Assembly: GCF_003148765.1 (NCBI RefSeq)
Contig: NZ_QGGV01000005.1
Coordinates: 186,001-250,000 of the forward strand
Direction of reading: 5' to 3'
Source: Silicimonas algicola
Lineage (GTDB): Bacteria > Pseudomonadota > Alphaproteobacteria > Rhodobacterales > Rhodobacteraceae
Length of the DNA: 64,000 nt
This document shows, piece by piece, positions 1 to 8,660 of this stretch; positions within the stretch are counted from its first letter, which is position 1, and every line of letters starts with the position of its first letter. Position numbers and translations under genes: made by a program. The notes under the pieces are model-generated. The model was not told the origin of the DNA. It saw only the letters and a program-made list of their open reading frames with translations, and ran no database searches.

Positions 1-543
1 TTTGTCGCCCGGCTTGTAGAGGCTCGATCCCAGGCCAAAGCCATCGGCCCCGGCGCGCACCCATTCCGCGAAGTTCTCCGGTCCCACGCCGCCGACCATG
101 TAGATCTGCGTCGCGTCCGGCAGCACCGCCCGCACCGCCTTCAGCCCTTCCGTCCCCGGCACGAAGGCCGGGAAGATCTTCAGCCCGTCCGCGCCGGCCT
201 TCAGCGCCGCGAAGCACTCGGACGGCGTCAGGACGCCCGGAAAGCTCTGCAGTCCCGCCGCCTTCGTGGCGCGGATCACGTCCGCGTCGCAGTTGGGCGA
301 CACGACCAGCCGTCCGCCCGCGTCGCGGACCTCTTCGACATCGCGCACCGTCAGCACGGTCCCGGCACCGATCAGCGCATGGTGACCGACGGCATGGGTC
401 ATCCGCTCGATCGAGGTCATGGGGTGCGGCGAGTTCAGCGGCACTTCGATCCGGTCGATACCGGCTTCGATCAGCGCCTCGGCCACCGGTACCGCCTCGT
501 CGGGGGTGATCCCGCGCAGGATCGCGATGATGGGTCGGCTCAT
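1..543 (-). CDS. dgoA: 2-dehydro-3-deoxy-6-phosphogalactonate aldolase, C-terminus cut by window edge
   Basis: Class I aldolase of the De Ley-Doudoroff galactose/galactonate route; it splits 2-keto-3-deoxy-6-phosphogalactonate into pyruvate and glyceraldehyde 3-phosphate in the cytoplasm. 181 codons are visible, starting [11 protein letters not shown]. The TIM-barrel landmarks are present: Glu33 in RIEVPL, and the Schiff-base lysine, about Lys122, in GLKIFPA, followed by [11 protein letters not shown] and [12 protein letters not shown]. The family is about 200-210 residues, so only the last few residues are missing beyond base 1. The start codon overlaps the dgoK stop (ATGA, 540-543), so the two are translationally coupled kinase-then-aldolase steps. 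Confidence 0.93.
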   Translation of the reverse strand, partial: MSRPIIAILRGITPDEAVPVAEALIEAGIDRIEVPLNSPHPMTSIERMTHAVGHHALIGAGTVLTVRDVEEVRDAGGRLVVSPNCDADVIRATKAAGLQSFPGVLTPSECFAALKAGADGLKIFPAFVPGTEGLKAVRAVLPDATQIYMVGGVGPENFAEWVRAGADGFGLGSSLYKPGDK

Positions 544-1445
544 GTCGTCTCCCTCAGCGTCTCATAGGCCTGCGCCAGCCCCGCCAGCGTGACCCTCGTC
601 GCATCCGCCGTCTCGGCCACGACGCCCTCTGGCGCCAGCGCCGAGGCATAGAGCCGCGACAGCGAACCGGCCCCCACGACGGCGACCCTCTGCCCCAGCC
701 AGTAGGGCCGGGCCGCCGTCAGTTCGGCCCCGATCAGCAGCCCCGACAGCCGAGCGCGCGCGGAGGCCGCCGACAGCCCCGCAAGCAGGCTCTCGGCACG
801 CAGCGAAAACAGCCGTGCCGCCAGCGCCTCGGGCCGCGCCATCCCGTCGCGCACCGCGTCGGCGAAGGCGGCCTCGTCCCAACCGTCGCCGACCGAATGG
901 CGCAGGACGGACTGGTTCGACAGCAGCGCGAAGATCTCTCCCGTCATGAAGGTGCGGAAGCTGATCACCTCGCCGGCCGAGACATGGACCCATTTCGTAT
1001 GCGTCCCCGGCAGGCAGATCACCCCGTCGAAGCCCGGCGTCTGCGACAGGAAGCCTGCGATCTGCGTCTCCTCGCCCCGCATTACGTCCGCCGGCTGGGT
1101 CTGGCTGAGTCCCGGTAGGATCGCGACCGACAGGCGCGGATCCGACACGTCGGGCCGCACCGCCCCCTGACCGACGGGAGGGCAGGGAACCGCCGCATAA
1201 CCGGCCTCGCGCCAGCCCTGTCGCGCTCCGGCCATGCCGCAGACGACGACCGGCGTCACGCCGCCGCCAAGCCAGTCGCCGATGAGGTCTAGAAGCGCGC
1301 TCTCGTAATCGCCGGGCGACAGCGACCCCATCCCGCGTTCAGACGACGCCTCGGCCAGCATATCGCGTCCGCGCATCGCCCAGGCGCGCAGGCTGGACGT
1401 GCCCCAGTCAACGGCGATCCATTCGGCGGCGATGCGGTCGGTCAT
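540..1445 (-). CDS. dgoK: 2-dehydro-3-deoxygalactonokinase
   Basis: Phosphorylates 2-keto-3-deoxygalactonate with ATP, making the substrate for the aldolase encoded next. The 301-residue protein opens [18 protein letters not shown], with the [10 protein letters not shown] phosphate-binding strand of the actin-like sugar-kinase fold, then [14 protein letters not shown] and GLLIGAEL typical of DgoK. An upstream extension to 1676 is open but has low-complexity Arg-rich coding, so the ATG at 1445 is preferred. It overlaps dgoA by four bases. The rest of the pathway would lie before the window, on the same strand. Confidence 0.92.
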   Translation of the reverse strand: MTDRIAAEWIAVDWGTSSLRAWAMRGRDMLAEASSERGMGSLSPGDYESALLDLIGDWLGGGVTPVVVCGMAGARQGWREAGYAAVPCPPVGQGAVRPDVSDPRLSVAILPGLSQTQPADVMRGEETQIAGFLSQTPGFDGVICLPGTHTKWVHVSAGEVISFRTFMTGEIFALLSNQSVLRHSVGDGWDEAAFADAVRDGMARPEALAARLFSLRAESLLAGLSAASARARLSGLLIGAELTAARPYWLGQRVAVVGAGSLSRLYASALAPEGVVAETADATRVTLAGLAQAYETLRETT

Positions 1446-1477
1446 GCGGCGGAGAAGGCGCGAAACCGCGCGGGAAA

Positions 1478-1834
1478 TCAAGCGCGGTCGGGCAGCGCGG
1501 TGCGGACCTTCTTCGGAAGACCGGCGCGGACGATGTCGTACGAGGTCACGATCCGGTGCCTCAACTCGTCCAGGTCGCCATCCTCGGGCAGCTTCACCCA
1601 GCTTCGGTGGAAGTATGGCGCGCGCTCGCCGACGCCGGTCTCGATCAGCATTTCCGCCGTCTCGACGTCTGCGCATTTCACGGCCACGCCCGTCATCGCC
1701 GCGCCGATGCAGGCGAACATCTTGCCGCCCACCTTCCAGGCGTCATGCCCGCCGCCCCAGGGGTCGGACACCTCGGCCCCCGGAAGCTCCCGGCTGATCG
1801 CCGCCACCTGCGCGCGGAACGTCTCGTCTCCCAT
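1478..1834 (-). CDS. MmcQ/YjbR family protein
   Basis: A 118-residue protein of the MmcQ/YjbR (CyaY-like fold) family, whose members are small cytoplasmic proteins with suspected DNA-binding activity and no settled function. The sequence shows the family pattern: SDPWGGGHDAWKVGGKMFA in the first third, then AVKC, RAPYFHRSWVKLP (the conserved aromatic/Lys patch) and a C-terminal helix with SYDIVRAGLPKK. Length matches the family. It lies 32 bp upstream of dgoK on the same strand, so it may be co-transcribed with the galactonate genes, but nothing else links them. Confidence 0.85.
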   Translation of the reverse strand: MGDETFRAQVAAISRELPGAEVSDPWGGGHDAWKVGGKMFACIGAAMTGVAVKCADVETAEMLIETGVGERAPYFHRSWVKLPEDGDLDELRHRIVTSYDIVRAGLPKKVRTALPDRA

Positions 1835-1881
1835 GTCGCCGACCCTAGCGGCCTCCGCGCGCCGCGTGTAGGGGAAACGGC

Positions 1882-2406
1882 ATGACCGTCGAGTGCATCA
1901 TCGAGGACGACCGCTGGCAGGCTGCGGGGATCGAAACGCTGGCGACTCGCGCCACCGACGCCACGCTTGCACACCTGGGCCTGAAGCCCGGTGACTGGGA
2001 TATCGCCCTTCTGGCCTGTGACGACACGCGGATCGCTGCGCTGAACGAAGGCTTCCGCGACAAGGCGCAGGCCACCAACGTGCTGTCCTGGCCGTCCGAG
2101 GAACGCGGGTCCGAGGCCGAGGGGACGCCGCCAGAGCCGCCGTCCGGAGACCCCGAGCTTGGCGACGTCGCCATCGCCTTCGACACCTGCGCGCGGGAAG
2201 CCGCCGAGGCGGGTCTCAGCCTCGAGGGCCATGCGACGCACCTGATCGTTCACGGCACGCTGCATCTTCTGGGCTACGATCACATCCGCGATGGAGACGG
2301 AGACTTGATGGAATCGACCGAAATCGCGATACTTGCGGATCTGGGCATCGGGAACCCATATGGGGGTCACACCGTTTCCCGGATGACTTGTGATGGAAAG
2401 GATTGA
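1882..2406 (+). CDS. ybeY: endoribonuclease YbeY (16S rRNA maturation)
   Basis: Metal-dependent endoribonuclease needed for 16S rRNA 3-prime end maturation and 70S quality control. The 174-residue product carries the diagnostic zinc motif HGTLHLLGYDH with His124, His128 and His134, and upstream the LNEGFRDKAQATNVLSWP strand. Family length is 150-170. The insert SEERGSEAEGTPPEPPSGDPE between the fold strands is typical of alphaproteobacterial YbeY. The stop overlaps the next start by one base (TGATG), the usual ybeY-corC-lnt order. Confidence 0.95.
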   Translation: MTVECIIEDDRWQAAGIETLATRATDATLAHLGLKPGDWDIALLACDDTRIAALNEGFRDKAQATNVLSWPSEERGSEAEGTPPEPPSGDPELGDVAIAFDTCAREAAEAGLSLEGHATHLIVHGTLHLLGYDHIRDGDGDLMESTEIAILADLGIGNPYGGHTVSRMTCDGKD

Positions 2407-3284
2407 TGGGCGAAACCGAAGGCTCCTCTAACGCGGCGCAGGGCGCGCCGGACGAGGACGACAGTTCGAGAGGCATCCTGACACGCTGGTTGTCGGCCCT
2501 CAGCGGATCCACTGACAGAACGGACGAACCAGGCGAAGGTGCGATGATCTCCGCAGGCGACGGTTTCACCGGCGGTCTTGCGAACCTGACGCGGCTTCGC
2601 GTCGAGGACGTGATGATCCCGAAGGTCGAGGTCGTGGCGGTGCCTGTCGACATCGGCAAGGACGAGTTGGTCGAGGTCTTCCGCGAAAGCGGAATGACGC
2701 GCCTGCCCGTGTTCCGCGAGACGCTGGACCAGCCCATGGGCCTTGTCCACCTCAAGGATTTCGCGCTCCGCCACGGCTTCAACGGCTCGGGCGAGAAGTT
2801 CCAGCTTGGCCGGATGCTGCGTCCCCTGCTCTATGCTCCGCCGTCCATGCCGATCGGCGTCCTGCTCCAGAAGATGCAGACCGAACGTCTGCACATGGCG
2901 CTCGTCATCGACGAATACGGCGGCGTGGATGGCCTCGTCACCATCGAAGACCTCATCGAACAGGTCCTGGGCGAGATCGAGGACGAGCATGACATCGACG
3001 AGGCCGATCTCTGGACCAGCGAAGGCTCGAACGTCTGGCTTGCCCAGGCGCGCACGCCGATCGAGGATTTCGAGGACGCCATTGGCCACAAGATCCTCAT
3101 CGGCGACGACGAGGAGGAGATCGACACGCTTGGCGGTCTTGTCTTCATGCTGGCGGGCCGCGTCCCGTCGCGGGGAGAGGTCATCAAGCACCCCGACGGT
3201 CTCGACTTCGAGGTCGTCGATGCCGATCCGCGTCGCATCAAGCGCCTGCGCGTCCGACTGAACATGGCGAAAGCGGCCGAGTGA
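2406..3284 (+). CDS. CorC/HlyC family CBS-domain protein
   Basis: Cytosolic CBS-pair protein of the CorC/HlyC type, associated in other bacteria with magnesium/cobalt efflux control. The 292-residue product has no N-terminal membrane domain. CBS1 starts near VEDVMIPKVEVVAV (about residue 65), CBS2 near ALVIDEYGGVDGLVTIEDLIEQVLGE (about 165-190), and the CorC_HlyC transporter-associated domain fills residues 200-285 (EEEIDTLGGLVFMLAGRVPSRGE). The ATG at 2406 is taken because it abuts the ybeY stop; a TTG one codon earlier is also open. The GTGA overlap with lnt keeps the three genes coupled. Confidence 0.9.
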   Translation: MGETEGSSNAAQGAPDEDDSSRGILTRWLSALSGSTDRTDEPGEGAMISAGDGFTGGLANLTRLRVEDVMIPKVEVVAVPVDIGKDELVEVFRESGMTRLPVFRETLDQPMGLVHLKDFALRHGFNGSGEKFQLGRMLRPLLYAPPSMPIGVLLQKMQTERLHMALVIDEYGGVDGLVTIEDLIEQVLGEIEDEHDIDEADLWTSEGSNVWLAQARTPIEDFEDAIGHKILIGDDEEEIDTLGGLVFMLAGRVPSRGEVIKHPDGLDFEVVDADPRRIKRLRVRLNMAKAAE

Positions 3285-4747
3285 CCCTGGCCCACAGGCT
3301 GGGATCGCGGGCGGTCTTCGCGCTGCCCGCAGGCGCGCTCGCCGCCCTCGGCCATGCGCCCTTCGGTCTCTGGCCCGTCTCGCTCGCGGGCTTCGCCTGG
3401 CTCGCACTCATCGTCTCGCGTTCCGCGCGTCCCGTCAGCGCAGGTTGGCTCGGGGGTCTCGGCTACTTCGCCACGGCGCTGCACTGGATCGTCCAGCCCT
3501 TCCTGATCGACGTCGCGCGCCATGGCTGGATGGCGCCCTTCGCGCTGATCCTGCTCGCGGGCGGGCTGGGACTTCTTTGGGCCGCCGCCGCTTGGGTCGC
3601 CACGCGCACACGACCCCGCGCACTTGGCTGGGTCGCCGCACTCTCGCTGGCGGAACTGGCGCGGGGTTACATCCTGACGGGATTTCCCTGGGCGCTGCCC
3701 GCGTACGTCTGGGCCGACACGCCCCTGCGGCTGGCTTCGGCCTGGGTCGGACCCTTCGGACTGACGGCGCTGACACTTTTCGCCACGGCCCTTCCCGCCG
3801 CGACGCGCAGGCCGCTCTCGGGCACGGCCCTCGGCGCTCTCATCCTTGCGGCGGCCTTCGCTGCGGGCTGGACGCGATTTGACCTCGTCCCCGACCCCAG
3901 GGGCACCGTCCGGATCGTCCAGCCGAACGCGCCGCAGGACGAGAAATGGGACCCGGACCGCGCCCGCATCTACGTCGACCGTGCGATCCGCCTCAGCGGC
4001 GAACACGGCGCGCCCGATCTGATCGTCTGGCCCGAAAGCGCCATTCCCTGGCCGCTCGACATGGCGGGACCGATCCTCGAGGCGGCGGCCGACGCGGCAG
4101 GGCAGGCAAGCCTCGTCACCGGCATCAACCGCCGCACGCCCGACGGGCTCTGGTTCAACAGCCTCGTCCTCCTCGATGGCGAGGGCGAACTGGCCGACAC
4201 CTACGACAAGGTCCACCTCGTCCCCTTCGGTGAATACATTCCGCTCAGGATCGACCTTCTGCGCTCGATGGCGGGCTTCTCGGGCTTCGGTTTCACGCCG
4301 GGCGAGGCCGTTCGCCTTGTCGACACACCGCTCGGGACGGCCTTGCCGCTGATCTGTTACGAGGCGATCTTCCCCCGCCACGGCTGGGACGCCGGACGTC
4401 CCGATTACCTCCTCCAGATCACCAACGACGCTTGGTTCGGCACCTTCTCGGGGCCCTACCAGCACCTGGATCAGGCCCGCTTCCGCGCGGCCGAGCAGGG
4501 GCTGCCGCTCATCCGCGCCGCGAACACCGGCATCTCGGCCGTGATCGACGCCACCGGCCGCGTGACCGCCTCGCTTCCCCTCGGCACGGACGGCCATCTC
4601 GACGCCGCCATGCCGCGGCCCCTGCCGCCCACGATCTATGCCCGGACCGGCGACCGCCCCACGGGTCTTATCCTTTTGTTAACGCTTGCCGTGCTCATCG
4701 TTGCGGGCCGCCGCAACGCCATTGCAAACCGGGCCTCTTCGTCGTAA
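3281..4747 (+). CDS. lnt: apolipoprotein N-acyltransferase
   Basis: Inner-membrane enzyme adding the third acyl chain to the N-terminal diacylglyceryl-cysteine of lipoproteins, the last step of lipoprotein maturation (Lgt, the first, is encoded at 59044-59940). The 488 residues comprise several hydrophobic helices in the first 200, then a carbon-nitrogen hydrolase domain with the catalytic triad visible: Glu252 in WPESAIPW, Lys310 in YDKVHLVPFGEY, Cys359 in LICYEAIFP. RAANTGISAVIDATGR near the C-terminus is also typical. It starts with GTG inside the previous stop codon (GTGA). Confidence 0.96.
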   Translation: MTLAHRLGSRAVFALPAGALAALGHAPFGLWPVSLAGFAWLALIVSRSARPVSAGWLGGLGYFATALHWIVQPFLIDVARHGWMAPFALILLAGGLGLLWAAAAWVATRTRPRALGWVAALSLAELARGYILTGFPWALPAYVWADTPLRLASAWVGPFGLTALTLFATALPAATRRPLSGTALGALILAAAFAAGWTRFDLVPDPRGTVRIVQPNAPQDEKWDPDRARIYVDRAIRLSGEHGAPDLIVWPESAIPWPLDMAGPILEAAADAAGQASLVTGINRRTPDGLWFNSLVLLDGEGELADTYDKVHLVPFGEYIPLRIDLLRSMAGFSGFGFTPGEAVRLVDTPLGTALPLICYEAIFPRHGWDAGRPDYLLQITNDAWFGTFSGPYQHLDQARFRAAEQGLPLIRAANTGISAVIDATGRVTASLPLGTDGHLDAAMPRPLPPTIYARTGDRPTGLILLLTLAVLIVAGRRNAIANRASSS

Positions 4748-4757
4748 CCGCAGGGCA

Positions 4758-4804
4758 CCGTCACAACGGCTTCCTGGCGTGACGGCGGAGCACCAGCGGA
4801 GCAC
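4758..4804 (+). promoter_or_regulatory. SAM/SAH riboswitch upstream of metK
   Basis: The core matches the SAM/SAH riboswitch class known from Rhodobacterales metK leaders. Stem P1 is a perfect 7-bp helix, CCGTCAC (4758-4764) with GTGACGG (4779-4785). Its loop reads ACAACGGCTTCCTGGC-like conserved sequence, in which GCTTCC (4769-4774) can form a pseudoknot with GGAGC (4798-4802), which is also the metK Shine-Dalgarno. Ligand binding would therefore mask the ribosome site when SAM/SAH is abundant. A second GGAGC occurs at 4787-4791. The assignment rests on the visible match to the published class, not on a covariance-model score. Confidence 0.9.
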
Positions 4805-4810
4805 GTCCCC

Positions 4811-5977
4811 ATGAACCGGCAAGACTACATCTTCACCTCGGAAAGCGTCTCCGAGGGCCACCCCGACAAGGTCTGCGACCGTATTTCGGACGCCGTCCTC
4901 GACGCCTTCCTCACCGAAGAGCCCGAGGCGCGCGTGGCCTGCGAGACCTTCGCCACGACGGACCGCGTCGTCATCGGCGGCGAGGTGCGCGGTCCGGGCA
5001 ACGTGATCCTCCGGGTCGAGGAGATCGCGCGCGACTGCGTCCGCGACATCGGCTACGAACAGCAGGGCTTCCATTGGGCGAACCTGAAAGTCGACAACTA
5101 CCTTCACGCCCAGTCCGCCCACATCGCCAAGGGCGTCGACGCCGTCGGCAACAAGGACGAGGGCGCAGGCGACCAGGGCATCATGTTCGGCTATGCCACC
5201 GACGAGACGCCTGAGCTGATGCCGGCGCCGATCCAGTACGCCCACGCCATCCTCCGCCGTCTGGCCGAGGTGCGGAAGTCCGGGCAGGAGCCGACGCTGC
5301 GCCCCGACGCCAAGTCCCAGCTTTCGGTCCGCTACGAGGGCGGCCGCCCGGTCGGCGTCGCCTCAATCGTGCTGTCCACACAGCACGAGAGCGAGGACCA
5401 GACCTCGGACGACATCCGCGCCATCGTCGAGCCGTACATCCGCGAAGTCCTGCCCGAGGGTTGGATCGACGACAAGACGGAGTGGTGGGTGAACCCCACC
5501 GGCACCTTCGTGATCGGCGGACCCGACGGCGACGCTGGCCTCACCGGCCGCAAGATCATCGTCGACACCTACGGCGGGGCCGCGCCCCACGGCGGCGGAG
5601 CCTTCTCCGGCAAGGACCCCACCAAGGTCGACCGCTCGGCCGCCTACGCCGCGCGCTACCTCGCCCGCAACGTGGTCGACGCCGGCCTGGCGCAGCGCTG
5701 CCTGATCCAGCTCTCCTACGCCATCGGCGTGTCGAAGCCGCTCTCGGTCTACATCGACACCTTCGGCACGGGAGAGGTGGGCGAGGCCGCCATCGAGACC
5801 GCCATCCGCCAGGTCGCCGACCTGAGCCCCCGCGGCATCCGCCAGATGCTGAAGATGAACAAGCCCATCTACCAGCGCACCGCCGCCTACGGCCACTTCG
5901 GCCGCGCGCCGGACGCCGAAGGCGGATTCTCGTGGGAGCGGTCGGATCTGGCGGAGGCGCTGAAGGGGGCGGTGTGA
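4811..5977 (+). CDS. metK: S-adenosylmethionine synthetase
   Basis: Makes S-adenosylmethionine from ATP and methionine. The 388-residue protein begins [20 protein letters not shown] (methionine/ATP site) and contains [28 protein letters not shown] and [16 protein letters not shown], the family signatures, with the usual C-terminal domain. The ATG lies 8 nt after GGAGC, which belongs to the SAM/SAH riboswitch, so expression should respond to its own product. In many Rhodobacterales a tRNA methyltransferase gene (trmB) follows metK; here a gene-poor spacer follows. Confidence 0.97.
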   Translation: MNRQDYIFTSESVSEGHPDKVCDRISDAVLDAFLTEEPEARVACETFATTDRVVIGGEVRGPGNVILRVEEIARDCVRDIGYEQQGFHWANLKVDNYLHAQSAHIAKGVDAVGNKDEGAGDQGIMFGYATDETPELMPAPIQYAHAILRRLAEVRKSGQEPTLRPDAKSQLSVRYEGGRPVGVASIVLSTQHESEDQTSDDIRAIVEPYIREVLPEGWIDDKTEWWVNPTGTFVIGGPDGDAGLTGRKIIVDTYGGAAPHGGGAFSGKDPTKVDRSAAYAARYLARNVVDAGLAQRCLIQLSYAIGVSKPLSVYIDTFGTGEVGEAAIETAIRQVADLSPRGIRQMLKMNKPIYQRTAAYGHFGRAPDAEGGFSWERSDLAEALKGAV

Positions 5978-6499
5978 GGCGTCCCAAGCCCTAGCACCTG
6001 CGAGGTTGCGCCTGCCCCAGCCCGCCTTTGTGCGGCCTGTCGATGTAGTCCTGGGGCGGGGTGGACAGCGCCTGCACGCAGGCCGCCGAACGTGCATGAA
6101 CGTGTGAGTACCCGGCTCGAACACGGTGCGTCCATCTGTGGCGGCCTGATCGATCAGCTCCAGAAGCTTCGTCCAGGCTGGCGACGTCTCAACCGGCAGG
6201 TCCCTGTGAAATTCGAGGTCAGCTTTCGCGCGCGACCGAAAGCTGCCCAGAGAGACACATTTGCAGGCGGAGCGCTCGCCCGTCCGCGCCACGGCTTGGG
6301 CGTTCTTTGGTCGAGGGACAGGAGCCCTGACCCGTCGAGGATCTTGCCGAAAACTCGCTTCACCCGATCACACTACTGCCCGGCTCTCTGTTGCCAAGTG
6401 TCGTCAACGAAGATCTGCCGACGGCTCGCCCCCGCAGGTTGTGACCATCGGCGCGGCCCGCTATGCACGGTCAAGATGAGCCGCACTGGAGCGAAGGCC
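5978..6499. other. gene-poor spacer between metK and cmk
   Basis: Over 500 bases with no intact gene that I can recognise. Open frames across it are compositionally poor, continue frames overlapping metK or cmk, and lack ribosome sites. The only sign of former coding is a short minus-strand peptide segment at 6110-6223, listed separately. No terminator-like hairpin with a T-run was found after metK. A promoter for cmk is presumably within the last 100 bases but no convincing -35/-10 pair stood out. Confidence 0.5.
6110..6223 (-). pseudogene. possible remnant of a decayed protein-coding gene
   Basis: On the minus strand a 38-codon stretch reads like genuine protein, including [14 protein letters not shown] and [21 protein letters not shown]. 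The flanking frame degenerates at once into Arg/Pro-rich shadow coding that overlaps metK antisense. It resembles, from memory, the N-terminal part of a leucine-rich-repeat-type proteobacterial protein, but this is weak. Either it is a fossil of an exon-sized piece of a lost gene or a chance open frame. Confidence 0.25.
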
Positions 6500-7117
6500 G
6501 TGCAATTCACAGTTGCCATCGACGGACCCGCCGCGGCGGGGAAGGGGACCATATCGCGGGCGCTGGCCGCGCACTTCGGTTTCGCGCATCTCGACACCGG
6601 GCTCCTTTACCGCGCCGTTGGGCGCAGGACGCTCGACGGGGTGCCCGCCGTCATCGCGGCCTCTACGCTGCGCATCTCGGACCTTTCGCGCACCGACCTC
6701 CGCACGCAAGAGGTGGCGCAGGCCGCAAGCGAGGTCGCCGCCAACCCGCAGGTCCGCGCGGCCCTCGTCGCCTTCCAGAAGGACTTCGCCCGGCGCGAGG
6801 GCGGCGCCGTTCTCGACGGGCGCGACATCGGCACCGTCATCTGCCCCGAGGCCGAGGCCAAGCTCTTCGTCACCGCCAGCGCCGAAATCCGCGCGCACCG
6901 CCGCTGGCTCGAACTCACGCAGGCGGGCCACGACGCAGACGAGGCGCAGGTCCTCGCCGACGTGAAGGCCCGCGACGCCCGCGACGCCGGCCGCGCCGAC
7001 GCCCCCATGAAGCAGGCGCCCGACGCCATCCTCCTCGACACCTCGGACATGAGCATCGACGCCGCCCTCGAGACCGCGCTCGCCCATGTCCGCGACCGCA
7101 AGGAACGACACGCATGA
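6500..7117 (+). CDS. cmk: cytidylate kinase
   Basis: Phosphorylates CMP and dCMP to the diphosphates. The 205-residue form starts at a GTG (6500) with GGAG (6488-6491) eight bases upstream and reads [22 protein letters not shown], a textbook Cmk P-loop. An in-frame ATG at 6476 would add eight residues but has no clear ribosome site. [32 protein letters not shown] and a C-terminal lid segment [13 protein letters not shown] follow. The stop overlaps the next gene (ATGA, 7114-7117). In many proteobacteria cmk sits just before rpsA; here an aldo/keto reductase and a ZIP-like fragment separate them. Confidence 0.93.
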   Translation: MQFTVAIDGPAAAGKGTISRALAAHFGFAHLDTGLLYRAVGRRTLDGVPAVIAASTLRISDLSRTDLRTQEVAQAASEVAANPQVRAALVAFQKDFARREGGAVLDGRDIGTVICPEAEAKLFVTASAEIRAHRRWLELTQAGHDADEAQVLADVKARDARDAGRADAPMKQAPDAILLDTSDMSIDAALETALAHVRDRKERHA

Positions 7118-8109
7118 AGACCACGACCCTCGGCGCAAACGGCCCCCGCGTCTCGCAACTGGGCGTCGGCGCCATGTCCTTTGCCGGCGTCTACGGCGAT
7201 GCGACCGAGGCCGAAAGCCACGCTGTGCTCGACGCTGCGCGCGAGGCCGGCGTGACCCATATCGACACCTCGAACGTCTACGGCATGGGCCGGTCGGAGG
7301 AGATCATCGGCGCCTGGTTCGCCGCCCGCACCGGCGCCCGCGGCGAGACCACCATCGCCACCAAGGCGGGGATCACCCAGAAGGATGGCAAGCGCGCCTT
7401 CGACAACAGCCGCGCCCACCTCGAATCCGAGTTGGACGCCAGCCTCAAGCGCCTCGGCGTGGACCACGTCGACCTGTTCTATGTCCACCGGCTGGAAGCG
7501 GAGCGTCCCGTGGAGGACACGGCCGAAGGCCTGGCCGCAATCCTGAAGACCGGCAAGACCCGCGCCGTGGGCCTCTCCGAGGTTGCGCCCTCGACCCTGC
7601 GCCGCGCCGCTGCCGTGATGCCCATTGCCGCCGTGCAGTCGGAATACTCGCTCTCGACGCGCGCGCCTGAACTGGGCCTGGTGCAGGCCTGCCGCGACCT
7701 CGGCACCTCGCTTGTCGCCTTCTCGCCCGTGGGACGGTCGTTCCTGACGGATGCCCCTTTCCCGCACGACAAGGCGCAGGGCCTCGTCTTCACCAAGGCC
7801 AACCCGCGCTTTCTCCAGCCGAACTACGCCGCCAACATCGCCGCGACGGACCGCTTCCGCGCGCTGGCGCGCGACAGGGGCGAACCCGCCGCAGCTCTCG
7901 CCATCGCCTGGCTCATCGCGCAGGGCGACCAGGTCCTGCCGATCCCCGGGACCAAGTCGCGGACGCACTTCGCCGAACTGGTCCGCGGCACCGAGATCGA
8001 CCTGACTCGCGAAGACATCGCCGCAATCGAAAAGGTGCTGCCCGTCGGATGGGCGCACGGCGACCGCTATTCGGCCGACCAGTGGGTCGGACCCGAACGC
8101 TACAGCTAG
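7114..8109 (+). CDS. aldo/keto reductase
   Basis: NADPH-dependent oxidoreductase of the (beta/alpha)8 aldo/keto reductase superfamily, AKR11/AKR13-like; the physiological carbonyl substrate cannot be read from sequence. The 331-residue protein opens [23 protein letters not shown] and contains the catalytic tetrad: Asp in HIDTSNVYG, Tyr in the same motif, Lys in IATKAG and His in [21 protein letters not shown] near the C-terminus is the NADP phosphate-binding segment. It is coupled to cmk by an ATGA overlap. Confidence 0.92.
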   Translation: MKTTTLGANGPRVSQLGVGAMSFAGVYGDATEAESHAVLDAAREAGVTHIDTSNVYGMGRSEEIIGAWFAARTGARGETTIATKAGITQKDGKRAFDNSRAHLESELDASLKRLGVDHVDLFYVHRLEAERPVEDTAEGLAAILKTGKTRAVGLSEVAPSTLRRAAAVMPIAAVQSEYSLSTRAPELGLVQACRDLGTSLVAFSPVGRSFLTDAPFPHDKAQGLVFTKANPRFLQPNYAANIAATDRFRALARDRGEPAAALAIAWLIAQGDQVLPIPGTKSRTHFAELVRGTEIDLTREDIAAIEKVLPVGWAHGDRYSADQWVGPERYS

Positions 8110-8129
8110 CCGCCCAGTTTCGTCAGACC

Positions 8130-8405
8130 CTAGGCAAGGATCAGCCCCAGCGCAGCGGCGATGCCCGACAGCTTGTGATCCTCGCGGAAGGCCTGAGGGA
8201 AGACTTCTATCGCAAGCGACGCCACGACCGCACCCGCTGCGAAGCAACTGATGAACGACAGCGTCGTGTCCGAGACGCCGGCGAGGGCGTAGTAACCCAG
8301 AAGAGGCGCACCGGCGAGAAGTGCGGCCGTCCCGGCCCATACGCCGATCGCCGCCCCTGCAATCTGCGAGGCCGAGGTGACGATGATAACCAGAATGACG
8401 GTCAT
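8130..8405 (-). CDS. small ZIP-transporter-like membrane protein, probably a C-terminal fragment
   Basis: A 91-residue very hydrophobic product with about three membrane segments. The segment TTLSFISCFAAGAVVASLAIEVFP resembles the second-to-last helix of ZIP metal transporters (FAAGAM-x-hE-hhPEA). ZIP proteins are usually 230-300 residues with eight helices, so this is either a truncated relic or a divergent small protein. It starts with ATG at 8405, runs toward the end of the aldo/keto reductase gene (convergent, 20 bp apart) and diverges from rpsA. Confidence 0.5.
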   Translation of the reverse strand: MTVILVIIVTSASQIAGAAIGVWAGTAALLAGAPLLGYYALAGVSDTTLSFISCFAAGAVVASLAIEVFPQAFREDHKLSGIAAALGLILA

Positions 8406-8464
8406 GGTCTCGACGAGACGCGGCCAACCCTTTGCGGGTTCCGCCCCATGCCCTCCTCCGGGCC

Positions 8465-8493
8465 TTGCCAGCGAAGCGCATTCCGCCTATAGA
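8465..8493 (+). promoter_or_regulatory. predicted sigma-70 promoter of rpsA
   Basis: TTGCCA (8465-8470) and TATAGA (8488-8493) are separated by 17 bases, close to the housekeeping TTGACA-17-TATAAT pattern. Initiation about 7 bases downstream would give rpsA a leader of about 160 nucleotides, which contains the hairpin at 8540-8569. Inferred from pattern only. Confidence 0.55.
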
Positions 8494-8539
8494 GCGCGCG
8501 TCGAAGCGGCGGAACAGTCGTGAGCGCAGAGACTGGGCA

Positions 8540-8569
8540 GGGTCGGTCAACAGCCGACCCTTCTTGTTT
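8540..8569 (+). terminator. terminator/attenuator-like hairpin in the rpsA leader
   Basis: GGGTCGG (8540-8546) and CCGACCC (8554-8560) form a perfect 7-bp stem with a 7-base loop, followed at once by TTCTTGTTT. This looks like an intrinsic terminator placed between the predicted rpsA promoter and its start codon, some 90 bases before the ATG. It could attenuate rpsA or terminate read-through from upstream. Confidence 0.55.
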
Positions 8570-8660
8570 CGCACCACGCCCGGATCGCCAGACCAACCCA
8601 AGACCGGCGGAGACAACCGCCCGGCCAGTGAAACCAAAGACAAAGGAAACGAAAAGCCAC

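Noticed and set aside
2831-4597. 588-codon minus-strand frame opposite lnt and corC
   Set aside because: Mirror frame of clearly recognised genes; high Arg/Glu/Gly shadow composition, no motif.
5363-6292. 309-codon minus-strand frame over metK and its spacer
   Set aside because: It is mostly antisense to metK with Val/Asp/Gly-rich shadow composition; only a 38-codon piece looks protein-like and is listed as a possible relic.
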